Assembly (NCBI GenBank): GCA_016214125.1
Contig: JACRPC010000038.1
Location: forward strand, 1 to 64,000
Origin: Rhodospirillales bacterium
Lineage (GTDB): Bacteria > Pseudomonadota > Alphaproteobacteria > Rhodospirillales > WMHbin7
Direction: 5' to 3'
Length of the DNA: 64,000 nt
Each line of letters opens with the position of its first letter. Position 1 is the stretch's first letter. Under the pieces are notes generated by a model. That model had not been told where the DNA came from. It worked only from the letters and a program-made list of their open reading frames with translations, and made no database searches. Made by a program: the position numbers and the translations under genes. Positions 42,543-50,295 of the stretch are shown piece after piece.

Positions 42543-43256
42543 GTGGTGCTCCGCTTTGTCCGTCTGTTTCTGGGCACGATCCTGGTGAGCCTGGCTGGCC
42601 GACCGGTCTTGGCCGAGGAGCGGCCGTCCGTGGTCGAACTCTTCACCTCGCAAGGCTGCAGCTCGTGCCCGCCCGCCGACGCCTTTCTGGGCGAACTGGC
42701 GCAACGGCCAAACGTGATTGCGCTCGCCTTTCATGTCGATTACTGGGATCGGCTGGGCTGGCGCGATCCCTTTTCCAATCCCGAGGCCACCGAGCGTCAA
42801 AAGCGCTACGCCCAGGCGCTTGGCCTGCGCACGATCTATACGCCCCAGATGGTGATCGACGGAACCATCGATGCGGTGGGATCGGATCGGACCAAGGTGT
42901 CGACGGCGCTGCGCGCGCCGAAGTCCAATCTTCCCTTGCGCCTGGAATTGCAGGGCCAGGAATTGGCAATCGCCGTTGGGCCGGGCCGGGAAGCCGAGCC
43001 CGCCGCCGTTATGGCCTTCGCCTATCGCCGCCAAGCCCGCACCGCCGTGGCCCGAGGCGAGAATTCCGGCCGGACGCTGTTGGAATACAATGTGGTTCGC
43101 GCCCGATTCGACCTGGGAGCATGGGCCGGCCCGGCCCAAAGCTATCGCCTGGCCGTCGACGCCCTACCCGCGGACGCCACCGACGTTGCCGTTCTTGTTC
43201 AGCGCGCACGCCAAGGGGCGGTCATCGGGGCGGCTACGACGAAAATTCGTGATTAA
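42543..43256 (+). CDS. DUF1223 thioredoxin-fold exported protein
   Basis: 237 residues starting at GTG with a signal peptide (about 1-23, PVLA-EE). It has the DUF1223 block VVELFTSQGCSSCPPADAFL with a CxxC pair, AFHVDYWDRLGWRDPF and IYTPQMVIDG. The fold suggests a periplasmic thiol-redox protein, but no function is established. It follows fliJ by 39 bases and could be read from the same promoter; a flagellar link is not shown. Confidence 0.85.
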   Translation: MVLRFVRLFLGTILVSLAGRPVLAEERPSVVELFTSQGCSSCPPADAFLGELAQRPNVIALAFHVDYWDRLGWRDPFSNPEATERQKRYAQALGLRTIYTPQMVIDGTIDAVGSDRTKVSTALRAPKSNLPLRLELQGQELAIAVGPGREAEPAAVMAFAYRRQARTAVARGENSGRTLLEYNVVRARFDLGAWAGPAQSYRLAVDALPADATDVAVLVQRARQGAVIGAATTKIRD

Positions 43257-43316
43257 GCCCGGCAAAATAGGCCCGGAACCGGCCCAGGGACGCGCCGCCG
43301 AGAATCGGGCATAATC

Positions 43317-43331
43317 TTACGGAAGCCTTAA
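43317..43331 (+). promoter_or_regulatory. Near-consensus CtrA box upstream of the pseudo-receiver/pentapeptide gene
   Basis: TTAC-GGAAGCC-TTAA differs from TTAA-N7-TTAA by one base. It lies about 100 bases before the ATG at 43432. Plausible given CtrA and flagellar genes next door. Confidence 0.4.
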
Positions 43332-43431
43332 TGTGGAATCCGTCGGCACGGGTCTTCTAGCCGGAAATTGACTCATGCTATGGTCGCCCACTTCATTCTT
43401 GTGCATCACCGAGGCGAACGATCTTAAAGGC

Positions 43432-45144
43432 ATGAATACGACCGCCGACCCAGCGCCCCCGACGGCGATCGACTGGACCACCCAGCGTCTGCTGATCCTC
43501 GACCGCGACGATCAGTTCCGCTTTCTGGCGCGCACCGTGTTCCAGCGCAAGAAGCCGCGCGAGGTGCTGAGCACCGCCTCGCTGGCCGAGGCCGTGCTCC
43601 ACATGACGTCGACCCCGGTCAACCTATGTCTGGTCGGCTTTACCGAGACCGAGACCAGCGGGCTTGAATTCCTGCGCTGGCTGCGCGACGGGCGATCGAG
43701 TCCCAACGCCAAGACGCCGGTGGTGGCGCTGACCGAATCCACCAACGGCCGCTTCCTGGCCGGCATCTGCAAGCTGGGCGTCGAAGGCCTCTTGCGCAAG
43801 CCTTTGTCGGAAGACGGGCTGATGCGCCGAATCACCAACATCATGAGTCAGCCGCGCCGGATCGTGATCGGCGAAGGCTATGTCGGGCCGGAGCGCCGCG
43901 AGGGCGATCCGGCTGCGCCCGCTCCGGCGCCGGCGCGCCGCAAGGACGACAAGACCGAAGTTGCCGACAGCGCCAGCGCCTTCAACAAGACGCCAAGCGA
44001 AGGCAAGCCGCCAGATTCGGTTTTTCCCTCTTCGACCAAGCCTTCGCCGCCGGCCGCGCCGCCCGTGCCCTCGGTTTCCCCGAGGCCCGGCGCCGCGTCG
44101 CCCGCAGCCGCTCCCAAACCGGGCGGCGCCGCCTCGGCGCCGCGCGGCGTGGTGCTGAAGTCGCCATCGCCCTTCAAGGCCGCCGCACCCAAGCCAGCCA
44201 ATGGCGGCACCAAACTCGATTTCGAGGGTGAGGCACCCCTGCCACCGGCCAAGCCCGCCGCCACCGGCAAGCTTGATTTCGAACCCCCGAGCGCCCCAGC
44301 CACCCGCACGCCGCCCGCCGCCACGGCCACCGCGGCGCCCAAACCGGTTGCCGCCGCCCCTGCCCCCGCCCGGCCTCCGACGCCGCCGGTTGCGCCACCC
44401 GCCCCACAAGCCGCCAAACCGACAGCGCCGCCCGCCCCACCACCCGCCACCCCGCCCTCGGCGCCACCCATGGCGGCGGCGCCCGCCGCTCCACCCAAAC
44501 CGATGCAAGCGGCGCCGGCCAAACCCGTGCCCGCGCCGGTGCCGATGGCGGCGCCGGCGGCGGCCGCTCCCCCTGCGTCGGCAGAGCCGAAATTCAATCT
44601 TGCCCAGGCGCTCGACGACCACGGCAAATGGGTCCGTTCGCGTGGGCTGGAAGGCAAGCGCGCCGTCTTCGAGGGCCTCGACCTGTCGGGTGAGGAGTTG
44701 TCGGGCGCCATCCTGACCCAGGCCGACATGCGCCGGGTGATCCTGGCCGGCGCCAAATGCCTGGAAACCGCCTTCGACGGCGCCGATCTGCGCTATTCCG
44801 AATTGACCGGCGCCATTCTCAACGAAGCCAATCTCGCCGTCACCCGCCTGCGCCACGCCCAATTGCCGGGCGCCGTGCTGGATGGGGCCAATCTGCGCGG
44901 CGCCGATCTGTCGGGCGCCAATCTGCGTGGCGCCAGCCTGAAGGGCGCCAGGCTGCATGGTGCCATCGTGCTTGACGCCCAGATCGCCGGCGCCGATTTC
45001 ACCGGCGCCGAGGGTCTGGTGCCTGCCCAGGTCGCCAAGATGAAGGGCGACGCCACAACCATCCTGCCCGCCGGTCTGCGGCTCAACTTGCCCGACGACC
45101 CGGCGCAAGCCAAATCACCGCCGAGCGCCCCGGAAGGACCTTGA
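43432..45144 (+). CDS. Pseudo-receiver, proline-rich linker and pentapeptide-repeat protein
   Basis: 570 residues. Residues about 18-140 have a receiver fold, but where the phospho-Asp should be the sequence is NLCLVGFTETETSGLEFLRW, so phosphorylation is unlikely. Residues about 165-385 are extreme Pro/Ala low complexity (PAPARPPTPPVAPPAPQ). Residues about 410-550 are pentapeptide repeats of the A(D/N)LxG type (GANLRGADLSGANLRGASLK), which fold as a right-handed beta helix. No signal peptide. This looks like a protein-interaction scaffold linked to motility by location. I recognise no characterised homologue. Confidence 0.75.
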   Translation: MNTTADPAPPTAIDWTTQRLLILDRDDQFRFLARTVFQRKKPREVLSTASLAEAVLHMTSTPVNLCLVGFTETETSGLEFLRWLRDGRSSPNAKTPVVALTESTNGRFLAGICKLGVEGLLRKPLSEDGLMRRITNIMSQPRRIVIGEGYVGPERREGDPAAPAPAPARRKDDKTEVADSASAFNKTPSEGKPPDSVFPSSTKPSPPAAPPVPSVSPRPGAASPAAAPKPGGAASAPRGVVLKSPSPFKAAAPKPANGGTKLDFEGEAPLPPAKPAATGKLDFEPPSAPATRTPPAATATAAPKPVAAAPAPARPPTPPVAPPAPQAAKPTAPPAPPPATPPSAPPMAAAPAAPPKPMQAAPAKPVPAPVPMAAPAAAAPPASAEPKFNLAQALDDHGKWVRSRGLEGKRAVFEGLDLSGEELSGAILTQADMRRVILAGAKCLETAFDGADLRYSELTGAILNEANLAVTRLRHAQLPGAVLDGANLRGADLSGANLRGASLKGARLHGAIVLDAQIAGADFTGAEGLVPAQVAKMKGDATTILPAGLRLNLPDDPAQAKSPPSAPEGP

Positions 45145-45192
45145 TCTTCGGCAGCCGCCTGACCACGTGTTGAGGAAACGCGAGGTCTCGCC

Positions 45193-45483
45193 ATGCCGAC
45201 CGATCAAACGGCGCCCAGCATCGTCGTCTGCATCAACGACCGCCTCAATCCAACCCGTCCTTCCTGCGCCGCCCGGGGGGTACGCCTCGCCGATCGTCTG
45301 GAAGCGGAATTGGCGGCTTGGGAGCCGCCGGTGCTTGTCGAACGCGTCCATTGCCTGGGGGAATGCGCCCTGGGGCCCAATTTGAGGATCGCGCCCGGCG
45401 GCCGGTTCTTCCATCGCGCAACGCCCGAAGCGATCCCCGAAATTCTGGCTGCCCTAATAGAACAAATCCAAACTAAACCCTAG
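45193..45483 (+). CDS. DUF1636-type (2Fe-2S) ferredoxin-like protein
   Basis: 96 residues with four Cys: VVCINDRLNPTRPSCAARG and HCLGECALGPNLRIAPGG. The pattern C...C...CxxxC is that of thioredoxin-like 2Fe-2S ferredoxins, here resembling DUF1636. Electron-transfer partner unknown. A terminator-like hairpin follows. Confidence 0.75.
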   Translation: MPTDQTAPSIVVCINDRLNPTRPSCAARGVRLADRLEAELAAWEPPVLVERVHCLGECALGPNLRIAPGGRFFHRATPEAIPEILAALIEQIQTKP

Positions 45484-45487
45484 CGCA

Positions 45488-45516
45488 CCTGTCGTCGCCA
45501 TCGACAGGCCCTTTCT
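45488..45516 (+). terminator. Probable terminator after the ferredoxin-like gene
   Basis: CCTGTCG and CGACAGG form a perfect 7-base stem around TCGCCAT, followed by CCCTTTCT. It lies 5 bases after the stop and separates this gene from the chemoreceptor. Confidence 0.5.
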
Positions 45517-45608
45517 GACTGACAATAATCAAGGCGTTAGAGCAATATTGAGTTACCATGCCGCGATAAGATGGGGCGGCTGGGACCCTTCGCGGGAGGG
45601 AGGATGTT

Positions 45609-47663
45609 GTGTTTCAATTCCTGAATAATGTCCGGATCGGAATCCGGGTCGCGGTGGCGCTTCTGATTCCGGTGGCCGGTTTGGTCGCCTTTTCCGGTTA
45701 TATCACCCTTGACCGATTGACGACCTTGCGCGAGATGGCGCGGCTGCAAACCGCGGCGCGGCTGGCGCCGGTGATCAGCGTGCTCGTGCATGAGCTGCAG
45801 AAGGAACGCGGCACTTCGGCCGGCTTCCTCGGCGCCAAAGGCCAGAAATTCGGCGATCGCCTGGTCGAGCAGCGCAAACTGACCGATCAGACCAACGCCG
45901 CCTACACCCAGGCGCTGGCCGATCTCGACGCCCGCAAGCTCGGCACCGCCTTTTCCGCCCGCCTCGACACCGCCGGCCAGATGCTTGGTCAATTGACCGA
46001 GCGGCGCGCCAAGATCTCCGACCTCTCTTTGCCGGCGGTCGAATCCGCCGCCTACTACACCGGTACCATCGCCCGCCTGCTCGATCTGGTGGCCGACATG
46101 GCCGCCATGAGCACCGATTCCCGCATGACCAGCATGATCACCGCCTACACCAGCTTCATGCAGGCCAAGGAACGGGTGGGGCTGGAGCGCGCCATGGGCT
46201 CGAACGCTTTTGCGTCCGGCAAGTTCGCCCCCGCCATCTACAAGCGCTTCGTCGAGGTGGGTGCCGAGCAGGACAGCTTCCTGTGGACCTTCAACGCCTT
46301 CGCCTCCGACGGGCAACGCCAGGCCTACAAGGCGACGGTGGCCGGCCGCGAGGTCGACGAGGTGGCGCGCATGCGCAAGATCGCCCATGACAGCCCGCAG
46401 ACCAACGATATGGGCGGCATCTAGGGCCCCTATTGGTTCGACACCATCACGGTCAAGATCAACCTGATGAAGAAGGTCGAAGACGGCATTGCCGCCGACC
46501 TCGGCGGCTTGGCCAACGCCATCGAGGCCGGCGCCAAGCGCGGCTTCGCCCTCACCCTGGGCCTTGCCGGCCTGTTGCTGGCGCTCACCATCCTCTTGGT
46601 CGGACTGATCGTGCGCGGCATCACCCGGCCTCTGGGCGGTCTCACGTCGGACATGGGCAAGCTGGCCGGCGGCGACAAATCGATCGCCATCGAGCAGGCG
46701 GCGCGCGGCGACGAGATCGGCGACATGGCCCGTGCGTTGCAGGTCTTCAAGGACAACATGATTCGCGCCGAGCGCCTGGAAGCCGACGCCCATGCCGAGC
46801 AGGAAAAGCAGCTCGAACGCGGCCGGCGCCTGGAAGCGGTTACCCATGCGTTCGAAGAGAAGGCGGAAGCGCTGGTGGCGCGCGTCGCTCAGGCGACCGA
46901 AAGCATTCTGGTCACCGCCCGCAAAACCGCCGAACGCTCGGAGACCAGCGGCAGCCGGTCGCTGGAGGTGGGCGAGGCGATCGGCGAGACCAATCAGCGG
47001 GTGGAATCGGTTGCCACCGCCACCGCCGAACTGTCGACCTCGATCAACCGCATCGCCGAAAAAGTCGGCCATTCGAGCGCCATCGCCGAGCGGGCGGTGG
47101 CCGGCGTCGAACACACCACCGAACAGGTGCGCGGCCTGTCGACCGCCGCCCAGCAGATCGGCACCGTGGTCGGCCTGATCAACGACATCGCCGGCCAGAC
47201 CAACCTGTTGGCGCTCAACGCGACCATCGAGGCCGCCAGGGCCGGCGACGCCGGCAAGGGCTTTGCCGTGGTCGCCAACGAGGTGAAGAGCCTGGCCAAT
47301 CAGACCGCCAAGGCCACCCAGGACATCACCGCCCAGGTCGAGGCGGTGCAGAAGGCGACCGAAGAGGCGGTGGGGTCGATCGCCGGCATCCGCGACGTGG
47401 TGATCGAGATGAGCGATGTCGCCCGGTCGATCGCCGCCGCCATTCAGGAGCAGGAATCGGCGACCGGCGCCATTTCCAACAACATCGGCGGCGTCGCCGA
47501 GCAGGCGCAACGGGTGGCGAAGAGCGTGGGCAGCGTCGCCCGATCCTCGGCCATGTCGTGCGGCGGCTCGATCAACGTCATCTGGTCGGCCAGGGAATTG
47601 GCGACCACCGTGCATGACCTTGAAGCGGAAATGAAGACGTTCGTCACCGAAGTGAACGCTTAG
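45609..47663 (+). pseudogene. NIT-domain methyl-accepting chemotaxis protein interrupted by an in-frame TAG
   Basis: Without the stop this is one 684-residue chemoreceptor: TM1 (about 10-30), a nitrate/nitrite-sensing-type NIT domain (about 45-275), TM2 (about 315-340), HAMP (RGITRPLGGL), then the signalling domain with the hairpin tip NDIAGQTNLLALNATIEAAR. A TAG at 46422-46424 (codon 272) cuts it between DMGGI and GPYWFDTITVKINL. Both halves are in the same frame and read as continuous homologous sequence. A GTG start at 45609 follows GGGAGG. The 5' half would give a 271-residue sensor stub; an ATG at 46467 could start the signalling half. A recent nonsense mutation, amber suppression or a sequencing error all fit. 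Confidence 0.8.
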
Positions 47664-47694
47664 ACGCGACGTTTGGGGCAGGGGGAGTCGGGTT

Positions 47695-47997
47695 ATGAAC
47701 TATACGATGAAAAACGCCGGCAGTGCCGTCGAGATCACCATGCGGGGCAGTTTCACCTTTTCCGACAACGAATCCTTCCGCGATCTGGTGACCCTGGTCG
47801 GCAAGGGCGAGATGAAATCTTACCGGCTCGACGTGGCCGGCCTGGATTTCATCGATTCGGCCGGGCTGGGCCTGCTGGTTCTGATCAAGGAGGCGGCCGA
47901 TCGGTCGCGCGTCGACATCCGGCTGCAAGGCGCCCAGGGCCAAGTGCGCAAGATGCTCGACATCTCCCAATTTGCCGAGGTCATCCCCTACGATTGA
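47695..47997 (+). CDS. STAS-domain anti-sigma factor antagonist
   Basis: A 100-residue SpoIIAA/RsbV-type protein: VEITMRGSFTFSDNESFRDL and LDFIDSAGLGLLVLIKEAAD, where the DSAGLG Ser is the phosphorylation site. Dephosphorylated, it would sequester the kinase-type anti-sigma factor encoded next. It follows the chemoreceptor and begins a three-gene partner-switching unit. Confidence 0.9.
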   Translation: MNYTMKNAGSAVEITMRGSFTFSDNESFRDLVTLVGKGEMKSYRLDVAGLDFIDSAGLGLLVLIKEAADRSRVDIRLQGAQGQVRKMLDISQFAEVIPYD

Positions 47998-48003
47998 CCT
48001 CCG

Positions 48004-48765
48004 ATGTTCGGCTCGGCCTTCTTCGACGGGCTGGCGCCCGGTCTGATCCAGGGCCTGCGGCGCCACGCCCTCGAGCCCTTCGGCGGGCCCGATCTTGCCC
48101 AGTCGATTCTGCGCCTGCGGCCCCGGCAGGCGGCCCGGCCGGTCGTTGCCCTGATCGACTGGACGGCCCAATTCGAGCCCATCGATCTGGCGGCCCTCGG
48201 CATCGATTGTTGCCTCGATACGGGCTTGAGCGAATTTCCGCCCAGCCTGGAGGTGGCGCTGGCCGGCACTGAGGACGGTGTCGCGGCCGCCCTGACCACC
48301 TTGACCGCCTACCGGCGCGACGTGGCCCAGGATTTTCTCGACTGGACGGTCCAGCGCGGACCGCGGCTGTCCGAGGACCATCGCGTCATCCTCCGCCAAG
48401 CGATGCAGGAAGCCCTGGCCAACGCCGTGCTGCATGGCAATCTTGGCCTACGCAATTTGCAGTCGGTTTCGGTGGAAAGCTATGCCGACTATCTGGGTTT
48501 GATCCAGGAGCGTTTGGGGGTGCGGCTCTATGCTGGACGACCGGTGGTGCTTGCCGCGCGCTGGCACGACCGGCACCTGACCCTCGCGGTCGAAGACACC
48601 GGCCGCGGCTTCGATCTCGCCCGCTCCATGAAGGCGGTGCCCGCCACCGCGCGGGGCGGGCGGGGCCTGGCGATCATTCATGGCCTGGCCGACCGCGTTC
48701 GCCTGTTCAACGAGGGACGGCGGATCGAAATGGAATTCGCGCTCGGCCGGGACGGCGCGGCATGA
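48004..48765 (+). CDS. RsbW-type ATPase (anti-sigma factor/serine kinase) with N-terminal extension
   Basis: 253 residues. Residues about 125-250 are a GHKL ATPase of the RsbW/SpoIIAB kind: MQEALANAVLHGNLG (N-box), VEDTGRGFD (G1) and RGGRGLAIIHGLADRV (G2). The first 110 residues are an extension, perhaps a partner- or target-binding part. It should phosphorylate the STAS protein upstream and bind a sigma factor or other target not in the window. Its stop overlaps the phosphatase gene (ATGA). Confidence 0.85.
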   Translation: MFGSAFFDGLAPGLIQGLRRHALEPFGGPDLAQSILRLRPRQAARPVVALIDWTAQFEPIDLAALGIDCCLDTGLSEFPPSLEVALAGTEDGVAAALTTLTAYRRDVAQDFLDWTVQRGPRLSEDHRVILRQAMQEALANAVLHGNLGLRNLQSVSVESYADYLGLIQERLGVRLYAGRPVVLAARWHDRHLTLAVEDTGRGFDLARSMKAVPATARGGRGLAIIHGLADRVRLFNEGRRIEMEFALGRDGAA

Positions 48766-50285
48766 ACGAGTCCCGGCCGATTCCTCCAGGCGGGTCCCGG
48801 ACCGGGCAGCCCTTCGAGCGGTTCGGCCATGGCATCGTCGTCGCCGTCGCCATCGTCGCCGCGCTTGGCCTAACCTTCCTCACCTATCTGCAAGCCGTCG
48901 AGCAGGAGCGCAACGTTCTGGCCCAGAACGAGCGCACCGTGGCCAAGTTTGCCAAGTCGGTCGACGAAAGCCTGGACGTCATCATGGTCACCGGCAACGC
49001 CGACATCGCGCGCGCCTTTGCCGACACCATGAAAACCCTGCCCGACATCGTCGATTTCCGGTTCTTCCGCCAGGACGGCCTCGAAGCCTTTCGTGACAAC
49101 ACGGTGATCGACGCGGTCAACCGGCGCTTGGGCGAGAACCGCTACGACCGGCGCAACGAACGCGGCCTGCCGCCCCGCGTTCTGGCCGTCGACGATCCCC
49201 ATCTTCTTGGTGTGCTCAAGACCGGCGAGGCGACAACCTATTACGAGCGCAGCCCCGAGGGCTCGCGCCTTTACACCATCCTTTGGCCGATCGATGAACA
49301 CCCGCCTTGCCTGCGCTGCCATGGCGAGCCGACCGGCATTCCCGGCCTGATCAAAATGACCTTTTCGCTTGCCGCCCTCGAAGCCGACATCGCCAAGGCA
49401 CGGACCTCGTCGATTTTCATCATTTTGCTGGTGATCGCCGCCATGATCGCCGTCGCCTGGGCCATGGTGCGCATGCAAAAGCGCCAATTGCAGGCCGATG
49501 TCGAGGCCTATCGCAAGAGCCTGGCGCGCGAGCTTGACGAGACCCGGGCCTTGCAGCAGCGCCTGCAGGAGGAATTGCTGCCCTCGCCGGCGGTGCTGGA
49601 GACGCTCGACGCCGATTTGGGCTTGGCGATCGGCGGCCAGGTCGAGATGGCGGAAACGATCGGCGGCGATCTCTGGGGCGTGCAGCCGCTTGGCGCGCAT
49701 CGCGTCGCGCTGTTCGCCGTCGATTTCTCGGGCCATGGCGCCCAGGTGGCGCACAACGCCTTTCGCTTCCAGACCCTGCTCCGCGAAACCGCCAATCTGC
49801 ACGACGATCCCGGACTTCTGCTCACCGCCTTGAACAGCCATCTGGTGACCATCTTGCCGCGCGGCCAGTACGCCGCCATGTTCTACGGCGTGCTCGATTT
49901 GGCATCCGACACCCTGGTCTATGCCGGCTGCGGCTATCCGGCGGTGCTGATCGGCCATCGCGGCGGCGGACCGGTCGCCATCCACCCGGTGCGCGGCCTG
50001 CCGCTTGGCATCAAGGCTGGCATGACCTACAGCGCCACCCGGCTGGCCTTTCCCGCCAACTCCTATCTGCTGGTTCACAGCGACGGCGCCATCGAATGCG
50101 CCCGCATCGACGGGCGGCGGATGGACAGCCCGGACATCGCGGCGCTTTTGGCGGCCTGCATGGAGCGCCACGGCACGCCCGCCGCCTTCATGGATTGTCT
50201 GGAGCCCTATCTGGTGCGGCCCCTGGCCGACGACCTGACCCTGGTCTGGGCCACCCGCGCCAAGAAAGTTCGTATCGACGATTGA
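48762..50285 (+). CDS. Membrane PP2C (SpoIIE/RsbU-type) phosphatase with CxxCH haem sensor
   Basis: 507 residues: TM1 (about 24-46), extracytoplasmic DUF3365-like sensor (about 50-205), TM2 (about 213-236), coiled linker (about 240-272) and the phosphatase (about 285-500). The sensor ends with PPCLRCHGEPTGIPG; CxxCH is a c-type haem attachment site, so a redox, NO or O2 signal is plausible. Phosphatase metal residues: GGDLWGV, VDFSGHG, HSDGAIE and ADDLTLVW. It would dephosphorylate the STAS protein and switch the partner-switching unit. Confidence 0.87.
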   Translation: MNESRPIPPGGSRTGQPFERFGHGIVVAVAIVAALGLTFLTYLQAVEQERNVLAQNERTVAKFAKSVDESLDVIMVTGNADIARAFADTMKTLPDIVDFRFFRQDGLEAFRDNTVIDAVNRRLGENRYDRRNERGLPPRVLAVDDPHLLGVLKTGEATTYYERSPEGSRLYTILWPIDEHPPCLRCHGEPTGIPGLIKMTFSLAALEADIAKARTSSIFIILLVIAAMIAVAWAMVRMQKRQLQADVEAYRKSLARELDETRALQQRLQEELLPSPAVLETLDADLGLAIGGQVEMAETIGGDLWGVQPLGAHRVALFAVDFSGHGAQVAHNAFRFQTLLRETANLHDDPGLLLTALNSHLVTILPRGQYAAMFYGVLDLASDTLVYAGCGYPAVLIGHRGGGPVAIHPVRGLPLGIKAGMTYSATRLAFPANSYLLVHSDGAIECARIDGRRMDSPDIAALLAACMERHGTPAAFMDCLEPYLVRPLADDLTLVWATRAKKVRIDD

Positions 50286-50295
50286 GGATGGATGG

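Noticed and set aside
43878-44756. Long Gly-rich antisense frame over the pseudo-receiver/pentapeptide gene
   Set aside because: It mirrors the Pro/Ala codons of the real gene (CCG/GCG read backwards as CGG/CGC and GGC) and has no independent signals.
46422-46424. TAG as a programmed recoding site (e.g. pyrrolysine)
   Set aside because: No supporting context; chemoreceptors do not use it. A nonsense mutation or sequencing error is simpler.
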